A stretch of 64,000 bases of DNA. Source: Liolophura sinensis (taxonomy: Eukaryota > Mollusca > Polyplacophora > Chitonida > Chitonidae). The translations under genes and the position numbers were made by a program. The DNA lies in assembly GCF_032854445.1 (NCBI RefSeq), contig NC_088306.1, forward strand, positions 29,173,764 through 29,237,763, written 5' to 3'. The notes beneath the pieces are model-generated. The model saw only the letters and a list, made by a program, of their open reading frames with translations, was not told the DNA's origin and did not search any database. Shown here one piece after another: positions 23,736-38,800 of this stretch (position 1 is its first letter; each line of letters starts with the position of its first letter).

Positions 23736-26700
23736 CTAAATATCTCTTCGTCCATCCATTCTCTTGACACGGAATGTGAAGGTTATAATTAAACCTGCAA
23801 AGGAATTACAAAAACTGTTTTGGTACAATCCTGTAATGGTCAGAGCAAACATGAGGATATCAAAATTGTAACATTAAACAGAGACAAGATTCAAATGTCC
23901 ATAGAATAACTATAAAAATGATTTTGCATTTATTCCGCTCCCATCCATTTCAACAACAGAGATGAAATATGTATATCCTCCTGTCTAGGAGACATTCTTT
24001 ATTGGTTCTCAGAAAGTGTCTGAATTGTAAAATGTCTCTAGGCACAGTAACAATGTCACCTTTAAAGTTTGGTATGCACAGCCTGTAGTTTTATTTTTCT
24101 AGACATTGCCCGGTATTTGGATATCTGGTGTTTATAATGGGACATCTAATACACGTAATTATACTGGGACATATGTATCTGACGTTTATACTGGAATATC
24201 TAAAACATGTAATAATACCGGGATACACATATTTGATGACTATCTTGGGACATCCGTAACATATAATAATAGTGGGATGCATTTATCTGATATTTACAAA
24301 ACATTCTGGTTCATATAGGCATGTCTGATGTTCATATTGGCATGTCTGGTGTTCACACTGGAAAGTCTAGTGTTTACATTGGCATGTCTCGTTTTCACAT
24401 TGGCATGTCTGGTGTTCACACTGGCATGTCTTGTTTTCACACTGGCATGTCTCGTTTTCACATTGGCATGTCTGATGTTCATATTGGCATGTCTGGTGTT
24501 CACACTGGCATGTCTCGTTTTCACACTGGCATGTCTGGTGTTCACACTGGCATGTCTGGTGTTCACACTGGCATGTCTAGTTTTCACACTGGCATGTCTA
24601 GTTTTCACACTGGCATGTCTCGTTTTCACATTTGCATGTCTGGTGTTCACATTGGCAAGTCTGGTGTTCACACTGGCATGTTTAGTTTTCACACTGGCAT
24701 GTCTCGTTTTCACATTGGCATGTCTGGTGTTCACACTGGCATGTCTCGTTTTCACACTGGCATGTCTCGTTTTCACATTGGCATGTCTGGTGTTCACATT
24801 GGCATGTCTGGTGTTCACACTGGCATGTCTCGTTTTCACATTGGCATGTCTGGTGTTCACACTGGCATGTCTGGTGTTCACACTGGCATGTCTCGTTTTC
24901 ACACTGGCATGTCTCGTTTTCACACTGGTATGTCTGGTGTTCACATTGGCATGTCTGGTGTTCACACTGGCATGTCTCGTTTTCACATTGGCATGTCTGG
25001 TGTTCACACTGGCATGTCTGGTGTTCACACTGGCATGTCTAGTTTTCACACTGGCATGTCTCGTTTTCACATTTGCATGTCTGGTGTTCACATTGGCAAG
25101 TCTGGTGTTCACATTGGCAAGTCTGGTGTTCACATTGGCACGTCTAATGTTCATACGGGCATGTCTGGTGTTCATATTGGCATGTATGGTGTTCATATTG
25201 GCATGTCTTGTGTTCATACTGGAATGTATCGTTTTCACATTGGCATGCCTGGTGTTCACATTGGCATGTTTGGTGTTCACACTGGCATGTCTGGTGTTCA
25301 CACTGGCATGTCTGCTGTTCATATTGGCAAGTCTGGTGTTCACATTGGCCAGTCTGGTGTTCTCATTGGCATGTCTGGTGTTCACACTGGCATGTCTGGT
25401 GTTCACATTGGCAAGTCTGGTGTCCATATTGGCATTTCTAGTGTTTATAATGACGTGTGGTGTTCATATTGACGTCTGGTGTTCATACTGGCATGTCTGG
25501 CGTTCATATTGACATGTCTGGTGTTCATACAGGCATGTCTAGTGTTCATACTAGCATGTCTGGTGTTCATACTGGCATGTCCAGTGTTCATACGGGCATG
25601 TCTAGTGTTCATGCTGACATGTCTGGTGTTCATATTCGCATGTCTAGTCTTCATACAGGCATGTCTGGTGTTCATATTGACATGTCTAGTGTTCATACGG
25701 GCATGTCTGGTGTTCATACGGGCATGCCTGGTGTTCATATTGACATGTCTAGTGTTCATACTGGCATGTCTGGTGTTCATACTGGCATGTCTGGTGTTCA
25801 TACAGACATGTCTAGTGTTCATATGGGCATGTCTGGTGTTCATTAGTGGTGAACCTTGATAATTAAGCCACATTTCCCCTTTACCATAGAGAGCTACATG
25901 TAGCAATATATATTCAGAATTGACTTACTAAGAACAGACAATCCTGCCAGGAAGAAAAACATTCCACTCCATCCTAGAACATCCTTAAGCTGGGAAGACA
26001 AAACAGCTCCTATTGGACTAGCAATTACCTGTCAACATGTCAAGGATGAGGTATTTATCACCTGACAGGTTTTCATTTATTTGTGCATTTGATTGGAGTT
26101 GCAGACAATATTCCCAAGAATCTTCCACTTACATGTATAATACATGCATGACAGCAATCAGTTTCACAACGACGAAACCAGGTCTAGAGTATATGGTTTA
26201 AACAATCAGCCTTTGGCAGGTAATCTTGACACACCTATTTTAGCTTACAAAATCGCCAGAAAATGTATATGTACATTTATGCAGTATCTGTCAAAGGTAA
26301 AATGGTCTCTGACGGATGAACTTCACAGTAGATCACCTGTAGACAGCCCTACAAATATTACATTTGTTCAAGTGCAAATACTTTAATTTTATAGAATTTG
26401 TTCTTTCAGCAATGACAGGCCCACCTGCACGAAGCCCTCTAAACGTTATGAGCATGTAACTACCACTGCCACCAGCACTCTAGGTATTACATCACCATGG
26501 TAGTTACGTGGTCTTATCTTTAACAGGACTTCGTGCAAGTGGGCCCTGCCCTTACAGACATGAGGTGTACACCTCAGTGTGAGGTACAGATGACGTGTAC
26601 CCCCCATCTATGTTATCTGAGGTGTACTGTACCTCAAATGCACCCCGGCCACATTCCTATGCCTCAGATGTATGTTGACAACTTCAAAAAAAATCAACAC

Positions 26701-29700
26701 TAAGAAGATGTACCTCAGGTACACCTTAGAAACTTTTAGTGTTTTGAACAGTCTTTGAGTATGTGATGATGTACCTCAGGTACACCTTAGAAACTTTTAG
26801 TGTTTTGAACAGTCTTTGAGTATGTGATGATGTACCTCAGGTACACCTTAGAAACTTTTAGTGTTTTGAGCAGTCTTTGAGTATGTGATGATGTACCTCA
26901 GGTACACCTTAGAAACTTTTAGTGTTTTGAGCAGTCTTTGAGTATGTGATGATGTACCTCAATACACCTCAGCAACTTTGAAAAAAATCAACATTTGTAC
27001 GTCAGGTACACGTTAATAACTTTGAAGGTTAACAAAAAGTAAATGATGTACCTGTGATATACCTCCGCCACTTTTTTAAAGTCTTAGAACAAGAGAGCAG
27101 AATTAGACATTTTTGTATGGTGACTAGAAAATTACAAATGTTTTTGTGCAAAAGAAAAAATGTTTTATATAAATATAAGCCTGTGTCTCACCCTATACTG
27201 ACTTGGCATTCAGTGTGCAAATACTGACCAATCACAGAGCATGGATATATTTGCCCCTGATTATTCCAAGATGGCTACCCTGAGAAATGTGCATATATAT
27301 TCCAGGTTGTGGGAAAACAACCCAATTATGCAAAGATTTATGCTTCCTGAGACAGAATTTGTAACATGTCTGGGTACATGAGCAGTTCTAAAGGGCATAT
27401 AAAAGGATAAGCACTAAATTTTGATCAAGCAGGTAGGAAGCCTCATGTAAATGTATATCGCTGTTGTTGCTGTAAGCTGAGATTTACAGATACGGTATAC
27501 TGTAAATAGCAAAATGAGCCCTTCCCTATACTTAAGCTGTACCTCGGATACACCTCTGGCATCATATTTTTTACCTAATATTTACAGGGTACACCTCCAC
27601 TGAGGTGTACTATAAGTACGCTTGAGGTACTAATTTGCATAATTGGCAGCACATCAGATACACCTTCAATACACCTCAAATACACATTAGACACACCTCA
27701 GTTCAGACATACTACACCCCAATGGTACACCCCACATATACCTCAAGTATACCTCCTGTACACCTTATAAGGGTAACGGTGCACAGGTCATTTCTCACCT
27801 GAGAGGTGAACACTAATCCATAGTTCTTCACCATATTCTTCTGGCCAAAAGAACGAGACGCAGCTGTGGGAAACAACGAAAAGTTTCCGGAGAAAGTGAG
27901 GAAAATTGCGCAAACCCAGACGAAGTACATGGCTTTACCCGCTAGGCTGGTTATCTGTAGAGTTAACATCAGGGCTGTCATACAGCAGCACAGAACCATC
28001 ATGGCGATCTAATAAAGAACAAGGCAATTTTCTAATTAATATTAAAATTCAATTACATTCTTGGAAAAGGAATTATCTAAATTTTCCTTCTTCACATCAA
28101 CATGTACATTTTGTCTTTTTAATCAACTTACATGTGGATTACCATAAATGACCTAAAGTTTCGCACGTGAGTTACTGTCGTTTACTTCGGCACATGTGTT
28201 ACTCTCCTTTACTTTCACACATGTTACTGTCCTTTACTTCGGCACTTGAGTTACTGTCCTTTACTTTCACACGTTACTGTCATTTACTTTCACATGTGAG
28301 TTACTATTGTTTACTTTCACACATGTTACTGTCATTTACTTTCACATGTGAGTTACTGTCGTTTACTTTCACATGTGAGTTACTATCGTTTACTTTCACA
28401 CGTTACTGTCATTTACCTTCACATGTGAGTTACTGTCGTTTACTTTCACATGTGAGTTACTGTCGTTTACTTTCACACGTTACTGTCATTTACTTTCACA
28501 TGTGAGTTACTATTGTTTACTTTCACACATGTTACTGTCATTTACTTTCACATGTGAGTTACTGTCGTTTACTTTCACATGCGAGTTACTATCGTTTACT
28601 TTCACACATGTTACTGTCATTTACCTTCACATGTGAGTTACTGTCGTTTACTTTCACATGTGAGTTACTGTCGTTTACTTTCACATGTGAGTTACTGTCG
28701 TTTACTTTCACACGTGTTACTGTCATTTACTTTCACAACTGAGTTACTGTCGTTCACTTTCACACATGTTACTGTCATTTACTTTCACATGTGAGTTACT
28801 GTCGTTCACTTTCACACGTTACTGTCATTTACTTTCACATGTGAGTTACTGTCGTTTACTTTCACACATGTTACTGTCATTTACTTTCATATGTGAGTTA
28901 CTGTCGTTTACTTTCACATGCGAGTTACTATCGTTTACTTTCACACATGTTACTGTCATTTACCTTCACATGTGAGTTACTGTCGTTTACTTTCACATGT
29001 GAGTTACTGTCGTTTACTTTCACACGTGTTACTGTCATTTACTTTCACAACTGAGTTACTGTCGTTCACTTTCACACATGTTACTGTCATTTACTTTCAC
29101 ATGTGAGTTACTGTCGTTCACTTTCACACGTTACTGTCATTTACTTTCACATGTGAGTTACTGTCGTTTACTTTCACGCGTGAGTTACTGTCATTTACTT
29201 TCACACGTGAGTTACTGCCATTTACTTTCACACGTGAGTTACTGTCATTTACTTTCACACGCGAGTTACTGTCATTTACTTTCACACGCGAGTTACTGTC
29301 ATTTACTTTCACACGTGAGTTACTGTCATTTACTTTCGCACGTGAGTTACTGTCCTTTACTTTTACATGATCTGAGCTGGCGGCAAGATGCTACACCTTT
29401 GTATAAAGAGAACCCTGCAGTTTAAATACAGATATTTGCCATGACACTCCACATGCGTAAAGGAACTGGGTAGTCACGCGGAATCTCCACAGACTTTTCT
29501 CTTAACTTTCCATTTACCACAAAATAATGCTAATAAAACAAACAACCTGTTGTGAAATGCATTTACTAAAATCATTATGATTCAACGCAATGAATCCTGG
29601 GATACACTTTCTGACTCCCAGGGTGAATCTTTAGGTCATTTAACGTATGTTCCAATTAAAGTTTACAAAAAAGGAATCATGCAAGAAAGTGAAAATTAAC

Positions 29701-32700
29701 TATCAATAATCAGGGTATTATTTTGAGATTAAGCAAGGTCATGAGAAACACTGTTGGTCTGAATTGACTTTTACCAAAGTTTTACACCCAGAGAGAGACA
29801 GACAGAAAGCGAGAGAGAGAGACAGAGAGAGAGAGACAGAGAGAGAGAGGCAGAGTGACGAAACCGCTTGACGAACAAACTCACACGGAATGAGAATCTG
29901 TCGGACAGTCTCCCCCACATGATTCGGCCACTGGCGTTAAACACAGCGGCGAACGCCCCCACTATGGCCAGGAATAGGTCATCTTGTATAAATGTTTGAC
30001 CATAGGCCTACAGAAAAGATAAACTTGCATGGTCAGCACTATGCTTTAAACCTTATTCATAACTGACACTAATGAATACAGGGTTAGGGGTAAGCCTTAG
30101 CTGGCAACATGAATGCAGATTTTCCTTTAATAATTTGTGAGGTTTTATTGGTGAATTGCATGAACTAGGGATTATAATGAAACTAACACATCAAATGAGC
30201 CGTGAGCCATGAGCTATCAGCTGTGAGCCATGAGCCATCAGCCGTGAGCCATGAGCCATCAGCCGTGAGCCATCAGCAGTGAGCCATCAGTCATCAGCCC
30301 TGAGCCCTGAGCCATGAGCCATCAGCCATGAGCTGTGAGCCATAAGCCATGAGCCATGAGCCATGAGCTGTGAGCCATAAGCCATCAGCCGTGAGCCATG
30401 AGCCATCAGCTGTGAGCCATGAGCCATCAGCCATCAGCTGTGAGCCATCAGCCGTGAGCCATCAGCCATGAGCTGTGAGCCACGAGCTGTGAGCCATCAG
30501 CCATCAGCCATGAGCCATCAGCTGTGAGCCATCAGCCATGAGCCATGAGCCATCAGCCGTGAGCCATGAGCCATCAGCTATGAGCCATGAGCCATCAGCT
30601 GTGAGCCATCAGCCGTGAGCCATGAGCCATCAGCTGTGAGCCATGAGCCATCAGCTGTGAGCCATCAGCCGTGAGCCATGAGCCATGAGCTGTGAGCCAT
30701 GAGCTGTGAGCCATCAGCCATCAGCCATGAGCCATGAGCCATCAGCTGTGAGCCATCAGCCATCAGCCATGAGCCATCAGCCGTGAGCCATCAGCTGTGA
30801 GCCATGAGCCATCAGCTGTGAGCCACGAGCCATGAGCCATCAGCCATCAGCTGTGAGCCATCAGCCGTGAGCCATGAGCCATCAGTCATGAGCCATGAAC
30901 CGTGAGCCATAAGCCATAAGCCTGGCTTTAATCAACAATGCTTTGTGATAAACAACTGATGAGGTAATTATGTTTCAGGGATATTCTTCAAATCACAAGT
31001 AAACAACTGCTGCAATAAAACATGTCTGTAATTGCAGTTTCAAACTTATTTACTAAGGTGTTATATCAGATTCATATCTACATGTACCTGCTTATTAATA
31101 GTTATGTACATAAAAGATTTATCATTAATTAATGAGCTGTGATTCTCATTTGATTTGCTGACACCAGAGACAACACCACGTGAACTGATACCAGATTTTC
31201 ATACTTGACTGATATTATTATTTTTTTGGATTGGCAAGTATTTATGCTCCTCCCGAATTATTTAACAACAAAGAAACATTAAAACTAAAGTATATAACAT
31301 TAATAGTCATGTACGAAATTTTGGGTCAAAGATAATTAATACTTCTTCTTCAATTCTTACCTTGTACAGAGTTGACACAAAAACAATAAGAGTGCCATTG
31401 CACAGGAAAATAAGCCAGAGTTTGTAGAAGTTTGGATTTTTCAAGACTTGCTTGGGGCTTAGTTCAAGGCCAGAGGAATCCTCCCCACTGTGGACGAAAC
31501 ATGATTTTCATTACGTTTCTAACCATACTTAAACAAGGTACTTCTAAAATATTCCATGAATCTTCAAAAAACAGAGCAATGAACCAGCTAAATACCACTC
31601 TGCAACCATAAACACAGTGGCAATCTAGAGATAATGTGTGTGAAAAGGTAATGATTATAAGGTGCCTTTTTAAAGAAACTAAAAAAAAGAGTTTGGCAAC
31701 ATCGGTGAAAAATTACTCTTCTTCTGCATGATTAGGTCCGCATGTTGTACAACTGTTTCCCAGAAATCATGCACAAAAGCATGTAGCAAAGACAATAACT
31801 TTTTTATACTGAATCTAATGACCTGGCTTTTCAAAACTGTTACAGAAAATAACCACTGCGAATATTTGTCCCAATACCTTGTACATGTAAATGTTGTTGT
31901 TGTATAACCTTTGTAAGCCTTACTGACAAACACCCAACAGATACATGAGGAATGTTTACAATGTGCCGTGCAGACAGATTGGGGAGTGAGGCACCAGCAA
32001 CCTCTGCAGCCATACCCCTGGGCCAAGGTGGGCAGAGCGAGTAAACAGAAGGATTGACTGATTTGTTTGGTGTTTTACACCATACTCTAGAATATTTCAC
32101 TTATACGACGGTGGTTATGGTGGGAGGAAACCGGGCAGGGCCCGGGGGAAACCCACAACCATCCACAGGTGGCTGACAGACCTTCCCACCTACAGCCAGA
32201 GAGGAAGCCAGCATGAGCTGGAAAAAAAAAACAAGGAAGCATCCCTCAAATAAAAAAAATAGAGCATCACAAAGGACAAATGCATAATGTGACACAATCA
32301 TCTTTGCAGAAAATAATGAATTTCATCTTTCACGAGTTCAGTTATACAGCAGTGATAAAAAAGATGATAGTTTAAATGTAAATTAAGCTGATAATTTATT
32401 CAAACCAAGGGGAGACAGGCTTTAAGCTGATGAACAGGTTGAGATACTGTGCTGTTATAAAGATGAGGAAGCACAGACAGACAGACAGATAAACACGCAA
32501 AGAGAGTTACAACAGTATTCCTAAGGCTTAATGGGTTGAGAAGTAAAAAGAAAATTTAACTGTCTTTTTCAGGTGATGCTTTCACATTTATATATTACAT
32601 GATATCCATGACTATGTTCATATAAAAACACATAAATAACAATAATACAAACAAATAAAACAAAATTTAAAGAAAGGCAATAAAATATGAGTATACCTAT

Positions 32701-35609
32701 ACTTATCAGATGATGACAATTTGTTTGGAGCCGCCTCATTATCTGTGGGTATCTCTGATTCCTCATCTGAAAATCTGGAGGATCATTACTGGTAATGAGG
32801 AGATGCCTTTGTGGACATGCAGGTATTAGACAGAGGTTACATGCCAAGGGGAATAACTCAGCTACAAAGGGGAGATAAGCAAAATACCAATAAGGCTATT
32901 CTGTAAAACAGGTCAGAAGTTGGGGGTCATGTGACCACCCTTTTGTGTCTAAAACAAAACGGCCGCCCTATGTTAAAGAATTGGGGAAAAGGTCAATTTT
33001 GCCACTTTGCTAGCAGCCAGTAAAGCCTAGTTGTACAAAATAACGTCAGGAAATCTCTGCAGACATACTCAGACTATCCTGAAGGTTGAAACGGATACAA
33101 GATCGCTGACAGCGATTCAAAAACAGGCATTTTTCAATGCAGTACCGTTGGGAGGACCGTTTTCTTCACACACACCGCTTGTTACTAAGGAGATCATGTG
33201 GTCTCTAGCTTCTGATCTGCCTTATAGAATGCATTCATTCCAAACGTTGACAAAATAAAGACAGTAAATCACCTGTAACACCCTGCAGTTGGCATAAGAT
33301 CAAGTGAAAAAATCTTGATTTTCATCAATTACATATAACTTATTTTGTACCCACATATCACTCTTAAGCATACGTACTGGCCTGTATGAAAATCATGTAG
33401 AGCATTTTTATTTCCGTCCTTATTTAAATAGGGTGATTGTCCTGCTAAAGATTTTTTTCTTCTACGCTGGTTTATGGGCGAAAAACAGGAAGCAAATGAA
33501 TAATTTAAAACAATCACAATAAACGAAAAACAATCACAATAAACGAAAAACAATCACAATAAACGAAAAACAATCACAATAAAAGGTATTCGTAGCTCAG
33601 CCATGTTTTTCAAGCAAGACATATCCCAAGCTTCTGTAAGCATACACACAGTTTCTGCCTCTTCATTTTAACAAGAAACGCAATAAGATTACCTATGATT
33701 AATGCTAAATTAATTAGGGTTTTCAAAAATTATATATAACGAAACAACACACATGTACATACATGTAGATGAAGTATTAATATCAGATATTGTTTTACAT
33801 ATACTGACCCCGATATTGATGCCCCACCCTTGCGTCTCTCGGTTTCAAGGTCGCCGGTGATGTGTTGAGGATTTTTACCCATCTCTGGTCTATCATATAC
33901 CTCGTTATCCAACAGGCCAGCTTTCTCTTCATAATTAATGGATCGTTCAATTCCCTTCCTCTGTAACAAATTTGTTCAGATACACATATTTCTTTAACTG
34001 TCGTTCAACGCCACACCCATAAATTTTTCACTTCTGTGATGGAAGTCAGTTCTACCTATGAAGGGATGAACCACTAACTTTTGACACATAACTGACAAGC
34101 TTTCTCACATGAGACAAACAGATGTCCAAACCATATGACTGGAAGGCAATTAAGCATAAATGGGCACACAAGTGTTTAAATATGCAAATTTCAAATAAAA
34201 CCACAGAAATAAAATAACATACTGTATTATATCCACAAAATAACATACTGTATTGATTTATTTATTTATTTGATAGGTGTTTTACACCGTACTCAAGAAT
34301 ATTTCACTTAAACGATGGCGGCCAGCATTATAGTGGGAGGAAACTGGGCAGAGCCCAGGGGAAACCCACCACCATTCGCAGGTTGCTAGCATACTGTATT
34401 GTATCCACAAAATAACATACTGTATTGAATCCACAAACTAACATACTGTATTGTATCCACAAACTAACATACTGTATTGAATCCACAAACTAACATACTG
34501 TATTGAATCCACAAAATAACATACTGTATTGTATCCACAAACTAACATACTGTATTGAATCCACAAACTAACATGCTGTATTGAATCCACAAACTAACAT
34601 ACTGTATTGTATCCACAAACTAACATACTGTATTGAATCCACAAACTAACATACTGTATTGAATCCACAAAATAACATACTGTATTGTATCCACAAACTA
34701 ACATACTGTATTGAATCCACAAACTAACATGCTGTATTGAATCCACAAACTAACATACTGTATTGTATCCACAAACTAACATACTGTATTGTATCCACAA
34801 AATTGCAAATGACCGTACATTAAATGAAAACTTATAGCCTGAAAGTTGTTTATTTTGTACCCAATTGTGTCCAAAAATCTTCAGCTTGATTTAGATCATT
34901 GACTTCATCTCCCAATAGACTAAGAATAGATCAAAGAAGATTTTTTCTGATGAGTGGCATGATGTGAGACATTACCTCCTCCTCAGCAATGATGTTCTCT
35001 TCAATGTTCCAGTCCGGCGGGTTCTGAAGCAGTAAGACTCCAATGAGCGACAGAGCTGCGTAGATACCACCCAGAAGCAGGAAGCAGTAAGGCACTTTGT
35101 CCAGGACACGAGCTTCATCAAAATAGCTGTGAATGACCAATAGAGGTTTGGCTGACTGATTGATTTACGTATGACACTGTTTTCTAGAATAGCTGTAGGA
35201 ACAGGAATTTCAGAAGCTTGACTCAGAGGAGATATGCCTTTTATGCCTTTTCTGCACACATACTGACCCGCACTCAAAAACAGTGTATAAACTTTTCATA
35301 ATTTTATTTTCCAGACTTCATTCAGGATTGAACACATCCTTATTACTTATGTATGCATGTGTCTGTACATATATGTATATATGTATGTTTGTATGTACGT
35401 ATATACATATGTATGTATGTCTGTGTCTGTATTTATATATGTATGTGTGTATGTATGTGCGTACATATGTATGTGTGTCTGTATTTATATATGTATTTAT
35501 GTATGTATTTGTGAATGTACGTACATATGTATGTATGTCTGTGTCTGTATTTATGTATGTATGTATGTATGTATGTGTGTATGTATGTACACATGTATAT
35601 GTCTGTATC

Positions 35610-35643
<34 letters not shown>

Positions 35644-35657
35644 TGTCTGTCTGTATT

Positions 35658-35691
<34 letters not shown>

Positions 35692-35809
35692 TGTATGTAT
35701 TTATGTGTATGTAAGTACACATGTATATATGTCTGTGTCTGTATTTATACATGTATGTATGTATGTTTTTATGTAGGTTCATATGTATGTATGTCTGTGT
35801 GTCTGTATT

Positions 35810-35842
<33 letters not shown>

Positions 35843-38800
35843 GTGTATGTATGTACACATGTATACATATACATATATATATGTCTGTGTGTCTGTATTT
35901 ATATATGTATGTATTCTTTGGTTTTCATGCACATATACTGTCATCTTCAGGCAGAGTGAGTTCGTGCTGCCAAAGTGCTCCTGCCACTGAAGTATCATGC
36001 CAACAACACCAAACATGACATCTCACCCAGTCACATTGTACTACCACCGAGCCAACCAGTTCTGTTTCCTTGCTGTAACCTCTCAGTGCTGAACGCCAAG
36101 TGAGGCAGCAACAAGAAAGGTTTTTAAAATCTTGGTAACGATCTGACCCAGGTTTGATCCCAGACGGATACTATAACCTCTTGCCTTCACAGTGCTACTC
36201 AGCCCAGACAATGGCGACTCACTTTTCACCGGCTACATTCAGAGATGCCTTTAAATTCCTGGGATTGATGAAGCCTGTCTGGACGTAATCGAAGATAAAG
36301 GCTCCTCCACCAAAGCCAGCCACCACCATACCGTTCACCAGACCTTTGTACTTGGGCAGCCACTGTGGGAATTAACAAACAGTACTGTATCAATTTCCAT
36401 TTCAAAACAGTTTCTACATGTCCTACATGAAATGTACACATACTATTATCAAACTTCATAAACATCATAATGTTGAGAATAAAATCTGTTAATAAGGTCA
36501 CAAAAAGTTGATGGAAAACAAAATAAATCATCTCCCAGTATTGTTTCTGTCATCTCTGAATTGTTGTTGTTGTTGTTTACCAATAAACCCCCTTACATAC
36601 AGCTACAGCCTTATCAGTGAGCAGGAATGGATTTGTTTGTTTCATAGGTTAAGCTGTACTTTTGTTTAGTCCTTGCATCAACTTTTTCATCAACCGACCC
36701 TGCTGTACAAAAGTCAATTAAAGAGTATCAGTATTGACAAGAGATTCCAGGTATGAAAATCCTATACCATAATTCCACGACATTATACTTGTAGACAATA
36801 CACTGTAGATATTCAACCTATGTATTTATGTTACTTGATAGATATTTTATGCCATACTCAAAAATATTTCACTTGTATGATGGAGGCCAGCATTGTGGTC
36901 AGAAGAAACCTGGCAAACAAGGCGACCAACTCGTAACCATCTGCAGCTAGTTGCTGGCAGACCTTCCCACATACAACCAATGGGAAGCCAGTATGAGCTG
37001 GACTTGACCTCGCAGCGAACACATTGATGAGAGGCTCCTGATGACCCAAAGTAAGTACTCACCCTCATTGCACAGGCCATGGGTATAGCGTAAGCAATCC
37101 CCACCCCGAGGCCAAACATCAGTCCATAGGTGATCATTGTGAGAACAAAGGACTGTTTGATACTGAAGAAAGTCAGCAGCACACCCAGGCTGGGAAAGAA
37201 ACATACAGAAGGAACAGATGATTTATATCCTTCATAGATGTTTGACGTTACATTCATAGATGTTTGACGTTACATTCATAGATGTTTGATGTTATATTCA
37301 TAGATGTTTGACGTTACATTCATAGATGTTTGACGTTATATTCATAGATGTTTGACGTTACATTCATAGATGTTTGACGTTACATTCATAGAAGTTTGAT
37401 GTTATATTCATAGATGTTTGATGTTATATTCATAGATGTTTGACGTTACATTTATAGATGTTTGATGTTATATTCATAGATGTTTGATGTTATATTCATA
37501 GATGTTTGACGTTACATTCATAGATGATTGACGTTATATTCATAGATGTTTGATGTTACATTCATAGATGTTTGACGTTACATTCATAGAAGTTTGATGT
37601 TATATTCATAGATGTTTGATGTTATATTCATAGATGTTTGACGTTACATTCATAGATGATTGACGTTATATTCATAGATGTTTGATGTTACATTCATAGA
37701 TGTTTGACGTTACATTCATAGAAGTTTGATGTTATATTCATAGATGTTTGACGTTATATTCATAGGTGACTGTAAGATGGCACAAACAACCCCTTGAGAG
37801 CCATCAGCCATTTATTCTAACAGTAACCTAGGTCATAGAAACAATAAAAGTGAGAGAACCTACAGATTCTATTCTCCACAGTCTACACTGAACGCCCACC
37901 TTGTCTGTCCCCTGATAAAGAAGCATGTTGCTGCCTCACTTCATCACTGCGTCCAACACACCATCCAGGCCAACCCACCCTACATACCCAGCAGTCCACT
38001 ACACATTCAAGAATACTTCACTTATACTTTGGCTGCTAGCATTATGGTGACGGGAAACCGATCAGAGCTCAGGGGAAACCCCCATCATCCACAGGATGCT
38101 GACAAACCTTCTGATAGGATGCCAAGATTAGCTGGACTTGAACTCCCGATGATCACAATGGTGAGAGGCTCCTAGGTCATTGTGTAGCTCTAGCACACTA
38201 AACCACTAGGCCACTGAGTCACCTGTATGCTGTCACCTATATGTAACCAATTAACTGTTCAGCTGACATACCTTGAAAGTCATTTCCATCCATTAAAATG
38301 AAGATGAAAAAGTTACATTGTACTCATGGTATACACTATACACTGTACATGATTGAACATGTCAAAAATGGATGTGGCATGTAAACACAGCTTACAACAC
38401 TTATTAATAAATTCATGACCTCACCTGGCCAACCATGCCCCTGTCAGTACACTTGCCCTTGTCCCTATTCTCTGCTCCAGGAATCCCCCGAAGGTCATTG
38501 ATGTGCCCTGTCCCACGGCAGACGATGCAAAAATCCACACACTGTCACCGTAGGTCACATCACTAACGTTATTCTGACGCATATACGATGTGAAATAAGG
38601 GGTCATATTACCTGCCAAATAAAGAGAGGAAAGAAAGTTTGATACAGCAGACATTCATTTGAAAATACACCAAAAAACTGATATAGGAGAACCAAAGCAA
38701 ATAATAGGCCTACACCTCTTCAACAACACAACAACAGAGTGACGTTTCTTTTGTGACATCGTCGCTATATCATGTTTATGGCTTGGTACGGTCAATCAGC

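Noticed and set aside
23640-23795. Alternative terminal exon reading NYNLHIPCQENGWTK...
   Set aside because: Open in this frame, but the phase 1 join from exon 11 selects the other frame, which ends in a basic tail and TAG as expected after the last helix.
24294-25512. Three overlapping open frames of 377-394 codons on both strands
   Set aside because: They come from a stop-free 21-bp unit; they are low-complexity, lie in an intron, and no frame is favoured.
28160-29425. Leu/Ser/His-rich frames of 62-115 codons
   Set aside because: Product of the 27-bp array.
35283-36018. Tyr/Cys/Val/Met-rich frames of up to 167 codons
   Set aside because: TATG microsatellite; open in several frames on both strands.
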